DNA of 64,000 bases from NCBI RefSeq assembly GCF_004758605.1, contig NZ_CP038512.1, forward strand, positions 156,001-220,000. Reading direction: 5' to 3'. Below are positions 34,524 to 42,889 of this stretch, one piece after another (positions within the stretch are counted from its first letter, which is position 1; each line of letters starts with the position of its first letter). Source of the DNA: Deinococcus metallilatus (GTDB lineage Bacteria; Deinococcota; Deinococci; Deinococcales; Deinococcaceae). Under the pieces are notes generated by a model. The model had not been told where the DNA came from, made no database searches, and worked only from the letters and a program-made list of their open reading frames with translations. The position numbers were made by a program, and so were the translations under genes.

Positions 34524-34646
34524 TGTCGCTAACCATGGTATCCGCAACTTACCCGGCACCATTCAGCGTTCTCGACCATACTACCTGCAACTGATATACT
34601 TCACTATTTGCAACTCCAGGTCTGATGTACCACAATACATGCAACT
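34524..34646 (+). repeat. Left transposon end with four TnsB-site repeats
   Basis: Copies end in GCAACT at 34,549, 34,592, 34,615 and 34,646: TATCCGCAACT, CTACCTGCAACT, CTATTTGCAACT and ATACATGCAACT. Spacing is uneven (43, 23 and 31 bases). The last copy touches the tnsA GTG start codon, so TnsB bound there should repress tnsABC. Confidence 0.85.
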
Positions 34647-35318
34647 GTGAAACGGCAATCTGAGGCGCCCGGAACGAAGCCCGTCCGCAGGATCGGCAAG
34701 AGCCACCGCGCCATCACAGGTACCCTGGCGTCTTCCAAGGCGGAGGGCGGCGCCGAGTACGAGTCCGCACTCGAACGGGACCACTACCTCGGCTTGGAGT
34801 TCGACCCCGAGGTGGTGCAGGTCGTGCCTCAGCCGGTCACCATCTCCTACCTCGATGAGCAGGGCAAGAGGCGGCGCTACGTCCCGGACACCCTCGTGCG
34901 TTACCAGGGCGCCCGGCCCCCCGGGCTCTTCGAGGTCAAGTACGTCCAGGAAGTCCGGGAGAAGCGAGGGCACTTCGCCGTGAAGTTCCAGGCAGCCCGG
35001 GACTATGCCCGTAGACAGGGCTGGACCTTCACCCTGGTCACCGAGCGCACCGTGCGGGCGCCTCACCTCAAGAACGCCCAGTTCCTGCGCCCGTACCTGC
35101 GCCGCGACTTCCCCGCTCCCGTGGAACAGGAGGTGCTCGCTGCCCTTCTGGGCCTGGGCGAGGTCACGCCCCAGGCCCTCCTGGAGACCTTCCCAGCAGA
35201 GCGTAGAGTGGACCTGATCCCGGTCCTCTGGAAACTCATCGCGGCCCGGCGGATTGAGGCAGACTTGAGCGTGCCCTTCCACATGACCAGCCCCATCCGT
35301 CCCCGGCGGCAGGCATGA
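34647..35318 (+). CDS. tnsA: Transposase subunit TnsA (5'-end-cleaving endonuclease)
   Basis: 223 residues, close to TnsA length. The PD-(D/E)XK-type nuclease core has E39 (AEYESALERDHY), D81 (YVPDTLVRY) and E96-x-K98 (FEVKYV), fitting the TnsA catalytic set. A C-terminal winged-helix region runs from about residue 150. TnsA cuts the 5' ends of the transposon so that it moves by cut-and-paste. GTG start directly abuts the fourth end repeat. The stop overlaps the tnsB ATG (ATGA). First gene of the transposition operon. Confidence 0.93.
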   Translation: MKRQSEAPGTKPVRRIGKSHRAITGTLASSKAEGGAEYESALERDHYLGLEFDPEVVQVVPQPVTISYLDEQGKRRRYVPDTLVRYQGARPPGLFEVKYVQEVREKRGHFAVKFQAARDYARRQGWTFTLVTERTVRAPHLKNAQFLRPYLRRDFPAPVEQEVLAALLGLGEVTPQALLETFPAERRVDLIPVLWKLIAARRIEADLSVPFHMTSPIRPRRQA

Positions 35319-37291
35319 GCGGCGGCGTCCTCCCCCAGGCGGGCGAGTGGGTCGAGCACCGGGGTCGCCGTGCCCGCATCGTCCGCATCCCCAACCTGCG
35401 GGAAGCCCAGTTGCGGGATGAGCGCGGCGAACTGTTCACCGCCCCCATCCACGAACTGACCCCGGAGCGGCATGAGGAGGTCGCAGGGGAGGCAGGGCGG
35501 GCCCTCGACTCGGAGGGCTACGCCACCGCTCTGCGCGACGCCGAGTTCCGCCACTCGGTCATCGAACCCCTGCTGCGACTCGGCCCCACCCGGACCCGCG
35601 CCCAGGTCGAGGCCGTCGCCCGGGACCACGGCTGCGATCCCGCCACCGTGTACCGCTGGCTCAAGAAGTACGAGGCCACTGAGTCCGTGCGCGGGCTGAT
35701 GCGGCGGGTGCGGTCCGACCGGGGTGGGGGTCGCCTCCCCGATGCCCTGGAGAAGCTGATGGACTCGCTGATCGAGCAGGACTACCTCACCGAGCAGCGC
35801 CCCACGATGCAGAACGTCTACGAGAGGCTGAAGTCCGAGGTGGACCGCGCCAACAGGACCCGGGCTGAGGGCGAGCCGGAACTGCGGCTCCCGGGCTTCC
35901 AGACCTTCCGCCGCCGCATCTACCGCATCGAGGAACGCAGGCGGGTGAGCAGGCGGTTCGGGGGCCGCGCCGCCCGCGTCCTCGACCCGGTCCTCGGCCA
36001 CTACCCCGGCGCGACCTACCCGCTGGCGGTCGTCCAGATTGACCACACCCCGCTCGACATCCAGCTGGTCGATACCGTCCACCGGCTCCCCATCGGCAGA
36101 CCCTGGATCACGCTGGTCATGGACGTGTTCTCCCGGGTGGTGCTGGGCTTCTACATCTCCTTCGACAACCCCAACGCCTTCGCGGCAGGGGCAGCCCTCA
36201 CCCACGCCATCCTCCCCAAGGACCTGTGGCTCGCCCGCCACGAGGAGGCCCTGGACCGCATCCTCGGTCTGCTCCGCGCCGAGATGGGTGAGGCGGTCGT
36301 GGGGGACCACACCTCGAAGTTGGACTGGCCCTGCTACGGCAGGCCCGTCCTCGTGAAGATGGACAACGCCCGCGAGTTCCGGGGCCACATGATCGAGCGG
36401 GCCCTGAGGGAACACGTCTCCGACCGTGAGTTCCGCCCGGTCCTCCGCCCCCAGTACGGCGGTCACATCGAGAGGCTCCTGGGCACCCTGCTCCGGGAGA
36501 TCCACACCCTCCCCGGCACCACGTTCAGCAACCCGAGGGCGCGCGGTGACTACGACGCCGAGGAGGAGGCCACCATCACCCTGGAAGCCTTCGAGACCTG
36601 GCTGACCGCCTACATCCTGGGGGTCTACCACCGCCGTGTCCACAGTGAACTCGACATGACACCACTCGCCGCCTGGGAGGCCGGGCTGCTGCACGGCTCG
36701 GACGACCACCCCCCGACCGGTCTGCCCGAGCGCATCATGGGCGACCGTGCTGACCGTCTGAGGATGGACTTCCTCCCCTTCTTCGAGGCCACAGTGCAAC
36801 GCACCGGCATCCGCCACGGCGGGCTGATCTACATGAGTGACGTGCTGCGCCGGTACATCGGTGCCCGCCACCCTGACCACCCCACGCGCGCCCGGAAGTT
36901 CCTCGTGAGCTATGACCCCCGGGACGTCTCGGCGGTCTACTTCCTCGACCCCGACCTGGACCGCTACTTCGAGGTGCGCTGCCGTCAACCCAACTTCCCC
37001 TCCATGAGCATCTGGGAGCTGCGGGCCACCAGGGTGTTCGCCAGGAAGCATCGCATCAAGCTGGAGGACGAGCGGGCCGTCATGAACACCTTCCGCCTCA
37101 TGCGGCGGCTCGTCCAGGGTGAGGAAGAGCAGACCAAGAGCGTGCGTGCCGAGGCCGAGAAGCAGCGGCAGCGGGCCAGGGTGGACAGGCCCGCCGGGGC
37201 CGAGAAGGCGGAGCCTCCCTCGAAGGACAGGTCCGCCCTCAACCCCTTCAAGAAGGCCCGCGAGATCAAGCCCTTCGATGACATCGAATGA
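35315..37291 (+). CDS. tnsB: Transposase subunit TnsB (DDE recombinase)
   Basis: 658 residues. HTH domains around 95-190 (RAQVEAVARDHGCDPATVYRWLKKY) bind the end repeats. The rve-type catalytic core shows D243 (VVQIDHTPLD), D350 (VKMDNAREF) and E386 (GGHIERLLG), an exact DD35E spacing. The C-terminal mu-type beta-barrel (about 470-560) and a Lys/Arg-rich tail likely contact TnsC. It cuts and joins the 3' ends. Overlaps tnsA by four bases. Confidence 0.95.
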   Translation: MSGGVLPQAGEWVEHRGRRARIVRIPNLREAQLRDERGELFTAPIHELTPERHEEVAGEAGRALDSEGYATALRDAEFRHSVIEPLLRLGPTRTRAQVEAVARDHGCDPATVYRWLKKYEATESVRGLMRRVRSDRGGGRLPDALEKLMDSLIEQDYLTEQRPTMQNVYERLKSEVDRANRTRAEGEPELRLPGFQTFRRRIYRIEERRRVSRRFGGRAARVLDPVLGHYPGATYPLAVVQIDHTPLDIQLVDTVHRLPIGRPWITLVMDVFSRVVLGFYISFDNPNAFAAGAALTHAILPKDLWLARHEEALDRILGLLRAEMGEAVVGDHTSKLDWPCYGRPVLVKMDNAREFRGHMIERALREHVSDREFRPVLRPQYGGHIERLLGTLLREIHTLPGTTFSNPRARGDYDAEEEATITLEAFETWLTAYILGVYHRRVHSELDMTPLAAWEAGLLHGSDDHPPTGLPERIMGDRADRLRMDFLPFFEATVQRTGIRHGGLIYMSDVLRRYIGARHPDHPTRARKFLVSYDPRDVSAVYFLDPDLDRYFEVRCRQPNFPSMSIWELRATRVFARKHRIKLEDERAVMNTFRLMRRLVQGEEEQTKSVRAEAEKQRQRARVDRPAGAEKAEPPSKDRSALNPFKKAREIKPFDDIE

Positions 37292-37345
37292 CCCGGACAC
37301 CCCTTGTCCCCGGTCACCGTCCCCGGTAGGATGCAAGGGGGGGCA

Positions 37346-37357
37346 TGTCAGGTGACA
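37346..37357. promoter_or_regulatory. Palindrome at the tnsC start, shared with the lexA-like gene
   Basis: TGTCAGGTGACA is a perfect 12-bp palindrome lying over the tnsC GTG. The same palindrome (as TGTCACCTGACA) occurs at 60,860-60,871 upstream of the LexA-like repressor, and both are followed by CAAG. By chance a given 12-mer is expected about 0.004 times in 64 kb. A repressor site is the simplest explanation. Confidence 0.55.
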
Positions 37358-38359
37358 CAAGACAGGCAGTTGATCGAGGCGGCACAGAGGCTGTTGAGGG
37401 CACCGGATGAGCAACGGCTCGCGTTCATCGCGGAGGACCGCTGGATCGGTTACTCGGCGGCGAAGAACGCCCTCAGCGAGATGGAGTTGTTGTTCGAGGA
37501 GCCCTCTCTCACCCGGCCCTCGAACCTGCTCCTGACGGCTGATACCCACAACGGCAAGACCACGCTGGTCAAGCGTTTCGCAGGTCTGCATCCCCTGGTC
37601 GACGACCCGGACGCAGCGCGGGCGGTCCGCCCGGTGATCCGGTTCGACGCTCCCGCCACCCCGAATGAGGACCGCTTCTACAACCGCCTGCTCAGGGAAC
37701 TGAACGCGGTCTTCAAGATCACCGACAAGCCCGACAAGAAGTTCTTCCAGATCAAGGACCTGTTGCTGAAGGTGGGGATGAGGGTGCTGATCCTCGACGA
37801 GATCAACAACAGCCTCGCGGGGACGGGCACCCAGCGGCAGCAACTCCTGAACGCGATCAAGGAGCTGGGGAACGAGTTGCAGCGGCCCATCATCCTGACG
37901 GGCAACTTCGACGCCCTGGCCGTCCTGCGCGACGACAAGCAGATCCAGAACCGTTTCCCGCCCCTGGTCCTTCCCAAGTGGCAGCTTGACGACGAGTTCC
38001 TGCAACTGCTCGCCTCCTTCGAGGCCACCCTGCCCCTGAGGAAGCGGTCAGACCTCGCCTCGGAACAGCTCGCGCCCCTGCTGCTGGTCATGACGGGCGG
38101 GGTCATCGGTGAACTGAGCAAGCTCCTCAGGCGGGCGGCGAGACAGGCCATCCTCTCGCAGAAGGAGCGCATCACCCGCAAGGCGCTGCTGGAACTGCCC
38201 TGGATACCGCCCGACCAGCGTGACCAGGCGGCGAGTGCCGCCGAGGCTGGGCTGCAGCACCGCCTCAACTACGGGGCCCTGCTGGCAGACCTGAAGTATG
38301 GGGAGACAGAAGAGGACGAGGAGGACGGACCCGGACAGGACGGCGGGCAGGCGGTCTGA
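37352..38359 (+). CDS. tnsC: Transposition regulator TnsC (AAA+ ATPase)
   Basis: 335 residues from the GTG at 37,352. Walker A is ADTHNGKTT (63-71) and Walker B is VLILDEINNS (near 147). This is the TniB/TnsC-type AAA+ fold that forms filaments on target DNA and recruits TnsAB. The GTG is preferred to a TTG at 37,304 and an ATG at 37,331 because AGGGGGG lies eight bases upstream. A 12-bp palindrome TGTCAGGTGACA covers this start codon. The next gene starts one base after its stop. Confidence 0.93.
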   Translation: MTQDRQLIEAAQRLLRAPDEQRLAFIAEDRWIGYSAAKNALSEMELLFEEPSLTRPSNLLLTADTHNGKTTLVKRFAGLHPLVDDPDAARAVRPVIRFDAPATPNEDRFYNRLLRELNAVFKITDKPDKKFFQIKDLLLKVGMRVLILDEINNSLAGTGTQRQQLLNAIKELGNELQRPIILTGNFDALAVLRDDKQIQNRFPPLVLPKWQLDDEFLQLLASFEATLPLRKRSDLASEQLAPLLLVMTGGVIGELSKLLRRAARQAILSQKERITRKALLELPWIPPDQRDQAASAAEAGLQHRLNYGALLADLKYGETEEDEEDGPGQDGGQAV

Positions 38360-38360
38360 G

Positions 38361-39812
38361 GTGCAGGGGGAGGGGGGCCTGCTCCCGGTGCGTCCCCGGC
38401 CCTTCGCGGACGAACTGTTCTCCTCGTGGTTCATGCGGCTGGCTCACGCGAACACCCAGCGGCTGCCCTACTTCTCGTTCCACATGACCGGCCACCACAA
38501 CTTCTGGACCCGCGACCCTGACCGCTCCCTGCGGGCAGAGGTCGCCCGCGCCCTGTCCGGGGCGACGGGGCTCCCCCTGGACACCATCGTGGCCCTGACC
38601 CTGCGGCCTCTCGTGGGGCGCGTCATCCCCACGTTGCCGCCCAGGTCCCAGGTGCGCTGGGTCACGCCGCTGAACAAGCGCGGCTACCTGTGTGAGCGCC
38701 CCGGGCTGTCGTTCTGCCCAGCCTGTCTGCGGGAAGGGCTGTACCTCCGCCAGACCTGGCGGCTCTCCTTCGTCGGTCTCTGCCAACACCACGGGTGCCT
38801 GCTGCTCGACGCCTGCCCGGCCTGCGACGCGCCCTACGCCCCACAGCGCAACGACCTGGGGCACGGGCAGGACTGGAGCGTACAGCCCGAGCCGCCCTTC
38901 GGCTGTTGCGCGACCTGCGGGGCGGACCTGAGGCGGGGAGACGCTTCCCCCGGGGATGCCCCCCTCCTCGCGTTGCAGGGGTGGATGCTCCAGGGCGCCG
39001 ACACGGGCGTCCTGCCGTGGCCGGGACAGGGGGACGTGCCCGTCCTGGAGGGCTTCGACGTGCTCCACCAGTTGCTGACGGTGGCCCTCACCAGGGGGAT
39101 GCAGGTCCACCTCACCGGGGCATGCGGTCTCCTGGGGTTGAAGCAGCCATCTGCGCGCCCCAACCGGACCTTCGAGGACCACATCCTCCCAGACCGCCGC
39201 ACGTTGCTTCAGCACCTGGATTTCCTGCTGCAGGGGTGGCCGGACCAGTTCGTGCGGACCTGCCAGGCGGCGGGACTCCCGAAGAGTCCGCTGGTCCACC
39301 ACCTCCACCCGGTCCCGGCGTGGTACGGGGCCGTCGCCGACCGGCTGAGTCGGCAGGGCGGGCGTCCACCGCCGCAACTCGGGTCCCTCGCGGCGCACCT
39401 CGACCTCGCGGGCCTCACCCGTGAGCGGGACGGGGCCCCCACGCCCAGTGAGCGGCGCCGCTGGACCATCCTCTGGCACTACCACCAGGGTCCCGAGGTG
39501 GCGACGGTCGCCCGGCGGCTGGGTGTGTCGTGGGACCTCGTGCGCCGGACGGTGACCCGCTACAACGCCCAGGGCCCCGAGGGGATACGGGAGGTCAAGC
39601 GGGGGCGACCCAGCCCCAGGAAGAGACTGCTCACCGCCGAGCAGGAGGAAGAACTGCGTCTCGCCCTCACCACCACGCCCATGAGCTACGCCGAGATGGC
39701 GGACTGGGTGGAAGCACGGGTCGGGAGACGACCGAACACAACCACCCTGTGGATCTACCGGCGGGGGGTGGACAGCCACTCGCGGGAGGGGCGGCGGGCG
39801 ACATCGGGTTGA
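38361..39812 (+). CDS. tniQ: TniQ/TnsD-family target selector with C-terminal IS630-type HTH
   Basis: 483 residues. The N-terminal TniQ domain begins LPVRPRPFADELFSSWFMRLAHAN and has the zinc ribbon FCPACLREG...CQHHGCLLLDACPACDAPY, then a second CCATCGADL pair. The central region (about 200-355) is helical. The C-terminal 110 residues are a bipartite HTH (ATVARRLGVSWDLVRRTVTRYNAQGPEGI, then TAEQEEELRLALTTT) like the DNA-binding domain of IS630/Tc1-type transposases. TniQ proteins direct TnsC to the target. GTG start one base after tnsC; an in-frame start at 38,298 is less likely. Confidence 0.88.
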   Translation: MQGEGGLLPVRPRPFADELFSSWFMRLAHANTQRLPYFSFHMTGHHNFWTRDPDRSLRAEVARALSGATGLPLDTIVALTLRPLVGRVIPTLPPRSQVRWVTPLNKRGYLCERPGLSFCPACLREGLYLRQTWRLSFVGLCQHHGCLLLDACPACDAPYAPQRNDLGHGQDWSVQPEPPFGCCATCGADLRRGDASPGDAPLLALQGWMLQGADTGVLPWPGQGDVPVLEGFDVLHQLLTVALTRGMQVHLTGACGLLGLKQPSARPNRTFEDHILPDRRTLLQHLDFLLQGWPDQFVRTCQAAGLPKSPLVHHLHPVPAWYGAVADRLSRQGGRPPPQLGSLAAHLDLAGLTRERDGAPTPSERRRWTILWHYHQGPEVATVARRLGVSWDLVRRTVTRYNAQGPEGIREVKRGRPSPRKRLLTAEQEEELRLALTTTPMSYAEMADWVEARVGRRPNTTTLWIYRRGVDSHSREGRRATSG

Positions 39813-39884
39813 CGGACCGGGGACCGTCGCGTCAGCCTCACCACACTTGGGAGCGGCACAGGAAGGGGGCGACGCCCCCTCCCT

Positions 39885-40514
39885 TCACTTCGTCGGGAAG
39901 GTCATCTTCTGGTAGAAGACGATGGCGGGCTTCTTGAGGTCGATGGTCACACGCTGCCAGTCCAGCCTCGTATCAGCCTGCGCCTTGGCGTAGATGTCGA
40001 TCATACGTGCCGTCTTTGGGACCTGAACACTGCGGGGCGTGTTCTTGTAGAACAGGGGCTGAAGGGGACCACCATCGACCGTCACACCGAGCGTGGTCGG
40101 CGTGACAGGGGAACCCGCCGCATCGAAACTGAGTCGATAAGTCTTGGGGTCGAACACGACGTTCGACGGGTGGCTGGTATCGCTGTAGTACTTGTTCTCT
40201 AGGACGATCCTACCAGTGTCCCTGTAGCCCTCTCGAAATATGTTCGAGAAAGCCGTCAGCTTGGGCGCGCTTACCGTCAAGACCTGTGCTGCCCGATCCG
40301 GTCTGAACGAGTAACCGCAGAATGCAACTGGACTCGCTGGGGTGGTGTCATCGAAGAACTCCGCAGTCACGGTCTCCGGCTCGGCTGGGAAGACGGCCTG
40401 AGTCCGGTAGATCACCCTGTTCACGCCCGCCAATATCAAGCTCTTGCAGTCGGCGGCGGGGGCCGCCTGCGCAGTCGCCGAGAAGAAAAGAGCGATGACA
40501 AGCCATTTTTTCAT
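39885..40514 (-). CDS. Secreted hypothetical protein (transposon cargo)
   Basis: 209 residues with a clear Sec signal peptide (MKKWLVIALFFSATAQAAPA). Two Cys (near 23 and 68) could form a disulfide in the periplasm. The mature part is beta-rich, with no family that I recognise. It is convergent with tniQ and divergent from a small XRE regulator, which may control it. Base composition is lower in GC than its neighbours, as for a recent acquisition. Confidence 0.7.
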   Translation of the reverse strand: MKKWLVIALFFSATAQAAPAADCKSLILAGVNRVIYRTQAVFPAEPETVTAEFFDDTTPASPVAFCGYSFRPDRAAQVLTVSAPKLTAFSNIFREGYRDTGRIVLENKYYSDTSHPSNVVFDPKTYRLSFDAAGSPVTPTTLGVTVDGGPLQPLFYKNTPRSVQVPKTARMIDIYAKAQADTRLDWQRVTIDLKKPAIVFYQKMTFPTK

Positions 40515-40613
40515 GGGCACAGCACCTCCTGAGGTATGCCCATAACGTAACATGGCTTTAAGTGATATGGCTTTAATTGAATGGCCCATGTGTAGGGCGG
40601 TTGCCAGCCTGGG

Positions 40614-40841
40614 GTGGTGGCAAAAACAGGCGGCGCCCCGACGGAATCCAGACTGACTTTCGGGCGACGGCTGCGTGAGGAGAGGAACCGCAAGGGGATG
40701 ACCCTGGAGGACTTAGCTGAGGCTTCCGGGCTCACGTGGTCGTACATCGCTCAAATTGAAGTGGGGCGCCGGAATGTCGGTGTGGATAACATGCACCGGT
40801 TAGCAGCGGGGGTCGGGGTGCCGCTCAGGGAGTTGCTCTAA
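40614..40841 (+). CDS. XRE-family transcriptional regulator
   Basis: 75 residues, a single HTH_3 domain (FGRRLREERNRKGMTLEDLAEASGLTWSYIAQIEVGRRNV). GTG start. Divergent from the secreted protein gene across 99 bases with two copies of 'atggctttaa', which could be the operator. It resembles small regulators of cargo or R-M modules. Confidence 0.8.
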   Translation: MVAKTGGAPTESRLTFGRRLREERNRKGMTLEDLAEASGLTWSYIAQIEVGRRNVGVDNMHRLAAGVGVPLRELL

Positions 40842-40960
40842 GCCAGCAGGGCGTACCTGCTCTCCAGGCTGTGGTCATTAACCCCTTTGGTACGTAATTT
40901 GAACTGAGTCTACCATAGAAGACACGGTTAGCCGGACAATAACTAAATAATTATACGTCG

Positions 40961-40977
40961 TTATGCTTATGGCATAA
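40961..40977. promoter_or_regulatory. RDRM-like 17-bp palindrome
   Basis: TTATGC-ttatg-GCATAA has the 6-5-6 layout of the Deinococcus radiation/desiccation response motif (consensus TTATGTCATTGACATAA), sharing both outer TTATG/CATAA pentamers and 12 of 17 positions. It lies about 120 bases upstream of the AT-rich gene pair, in an AT-rich gap where chance palindromes are more frequent. Confidence 0.3.
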
Positions 40978-41098
40978 TCATCGGAGTTATGATAGTAGGT
41001 GGATCAGAGCGCCAGATGTGTACAGACCGCGTTGAGGACCAGCCTCACCCGGCTCGCATTCGCTCAACCCAGGGTCGGATGCCTGGTATGGTCTGTGG

Positions 41099-41497
41099 GT
41101 GACCTTTCCTGAGTACTTCCCCCCCCAGTGCCCGCCAGCAGACGCCCAGAGCCTTGAGGGGGAGTACTACCGGTTCGCCACGGAACGCCCTGGTGATCCA
41201 TCACACCCGTTGAACTTTCAGGACCACATAACTTTAGGAAAGACCTTCCCTCCACGTCTGCAGTGTGACGCTTGTGCACTGTCGGGTTATAGAAGTTTGG
41301 CCGAGCTGGAGGCTGCACGAGTTCAGTTGATGAAGACTTACCCCAGGGGGCAATGGGATGAGTACCCGGTGGTTGTGCTTGACTTGATGATCGATGACGG
41401 GGTCTACAAAGTATCCCCTTCGCGGACAAGCAACACACATTGCAACTTCTGGCCCTACATGGGCAGGGATATTTCATACAGGAGGAGGGTGGTCTGA
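41099..41497 (+). CDS. Hypothetical protein, first of an AT-rich pair
   Basis: 132 residues, no family that I recognise. It has two Cys in LQCDACALSGY and the acidic run VVVLDLMIDDGVYK. GTG start. The region is much lower in GC than the rest of the transposon, which suggests a separate foreign origin. The next gene begins near or inside its end, indicating coupling. Possible roles are a toxin-antitoxin or defence pair, but nothing in the sequence proves it. Confidence 0.65.
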   Translation: MTFPEYFPPQCPPADAQSLEGEYYRFATERPGDPSHPLNFQDHITLGKTFPPRLQCDACALSGYRSLAELEAARVQLMKTYPRGQWDEYPVVVLDLMIDDGVYKVSPSRTSNTHCNFWPYMGRDISYRRRVV

Positions 41498-42705
41498 ACA
41501 CTTCCAGTATTCCGTACATTGGAAGGTACGAGATGATCGAGGTGTACGACTACTTCGATAGACCTCTGTTGTTCAGTATTCGCAATGCAACCGGCAGTCT
41601 GTTTGTTATTTCGTTTGCCACTGCTCGTGGGGATGAAGAAAAGTGGATGGTGGTTGAGATCTCCCCGAGCAGGCTCGTCAGCTTTCATGCAGGCCAGCTA
41701 AATGTAAGAGGTGTATTTGAGTTTCCTGAGAATGGGCAGATACTCCTGCTTCGGGTTCCCAAAAGCGATGGTGACATGATTGTTGAGAGCATGTCGTCAG
41801 ATAACGAAACGATCCGTGAATTTCTCGCACATCCCGAAGTTTATATCAATCTGGACTCTGAAACTATAGAAGAGGCGAATGAAAGGGTGAGAAGTTCGCT
41901 CGGCAGTTCTGCTCGTCCGTTCGCCAACCTTCGTCTGGAACGGCAGGGTGGCGGTCGCTCCACGATTGACTCACGTATCATGGGAAGTATTCTTATTCAC
42001 TGGCAGGACACAGTAAGTAACATTGGGATGAATATTGCGGGCATGGATAACGAAAAGGGACGGATACCATTCGAGATTCATGAAGCAACCACCTTCGATT
42101 ATGCGGCGGGCTGGAATGGTTCAGTGGGGGTTACACTCGTGACCCCCGAGCGCAATCGGCGCATAATCAATCCCCTGCTTGAGCAGAGTCTTGAAGTTCT
42201 CAGACAACTTCTAGAATCACAGAGCGTTCTGAATTATTATCAAATCGGTGCTAATGATCAGGTGGTGAGTCTCTCCAAGAGGACTCTGCTTAAGTTTAAA
42301 GCACTTCTTGGGTCCCTCAGGGCGTCTGAGTCAAGTTTTACCATGTCCTATGAAACCCAACCCGGCCACACTGTTATCACAGGACTTAACCTGGGACAGG
42401 TTTACGCAAAAATTGAGCAGATTGAGGGTTATGCAGACTCGGATGAACGCCTCTATGCTACAAGAGGCATAATAAAGGTCTTGAATACAACAACCGGCAG
42501 AATGGAAATAGTGGAAAATGAAACAGACTCCCGATATATTGCCTATCTGGATGACAGAGAGTTTTTTAAAACCCACTCTCTAAGTGTTCCGGGGGAATAC
42601 GTTGTTTTTATCAATGAAAGCACATCTGTCAATCGTAATACTGGCGAGGAGGTCAAAAACTACCGTGTCCTTGACATACAACCCATAGTTAAAGCAACGG
42701 AGTAA
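41440..42705 (+). CDS. DUF6575-like protein, second of the AT-rich pair
   Basis: 421 residues from a TTG; an ATG at 41,533 with a GGAAGG site is the alternative, but would remove the start of the conserved region (YIGRYEMIEVYDYFDRPLLFSI). The N-terminal 110 residues fit DUF6575 (small beta-rich domain, with ISFATARGDEEKWMVVEIS). The remaining 300 residues are alpha/beta and unassigned. No membrane segment. AT-rich codon use sets it apart from its neighbours. Coupled to the 132-residue gene. Confidence 0.65.
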   Translation: MQLLALHGQGYFIQEEGGLNTSSIPYIGRYEMIEVYDYFDRPLLFSIRNATGSLFVISFATARGDEEKWMVVEISPSRLVSFHAGQLNVRGVFEFPENGQILLLRVPKSDGDMIVESMSSDNETIREFLAHPEVYINLDSETIEEANERVRSSLGSSARPFANLRLERQGGGRSTIDSRIMGSILIHWQDTVSNIGMNIAGMDNEKGRIPFEIHEATTFDYAAGWNGSVGVTLVTPERNRRIINPLLEQSLEVLRQLLESQSVLNYYQIGANDQVVSLSKRTLLKFKALLGSLRASESSFTMSYETQPGHTVITGLNLGQVYAKIEQIEGYADSDERLYATRGIIKVLNTTTGRMEIVENETDSRYIAYLDDREFFKTHSLSVPGEYVVFINESTSVNRNTGEEVKNYRVLDIQPIVKATE

Positions 42706-42889
42706 AAACTCAAGATATGCCCATCCTCGAAAAAGCTTGGACCGGAGTGCTGAGCTTCCCGCCTGTTCCGACAGGTTTATTCCGAAGAGAGTTGGCGTTG
42801 CAAGGAGGTCAGACGAGTGGGCTGGGTCAGAAGACCAGACTGTTCTGGATCTGACTTAAAGTTTCTTCCAGACCCTGACGGCAGGGGGA

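Noticed and set aside
34347..34562. Intact 71-codon gene at the left transposon boundary
   Set aside because: Its first 13 codons are transposon DNA. Only the part from 34,523 leftward is the methyltransferase remnant.
35063..38005. A 980-codon open frame on the minus strand across tnsA-tnsC
   Set aside because: Antisense to three well-supported genes. The peptide is low in motif content and typical of GC-rich shadow frames.
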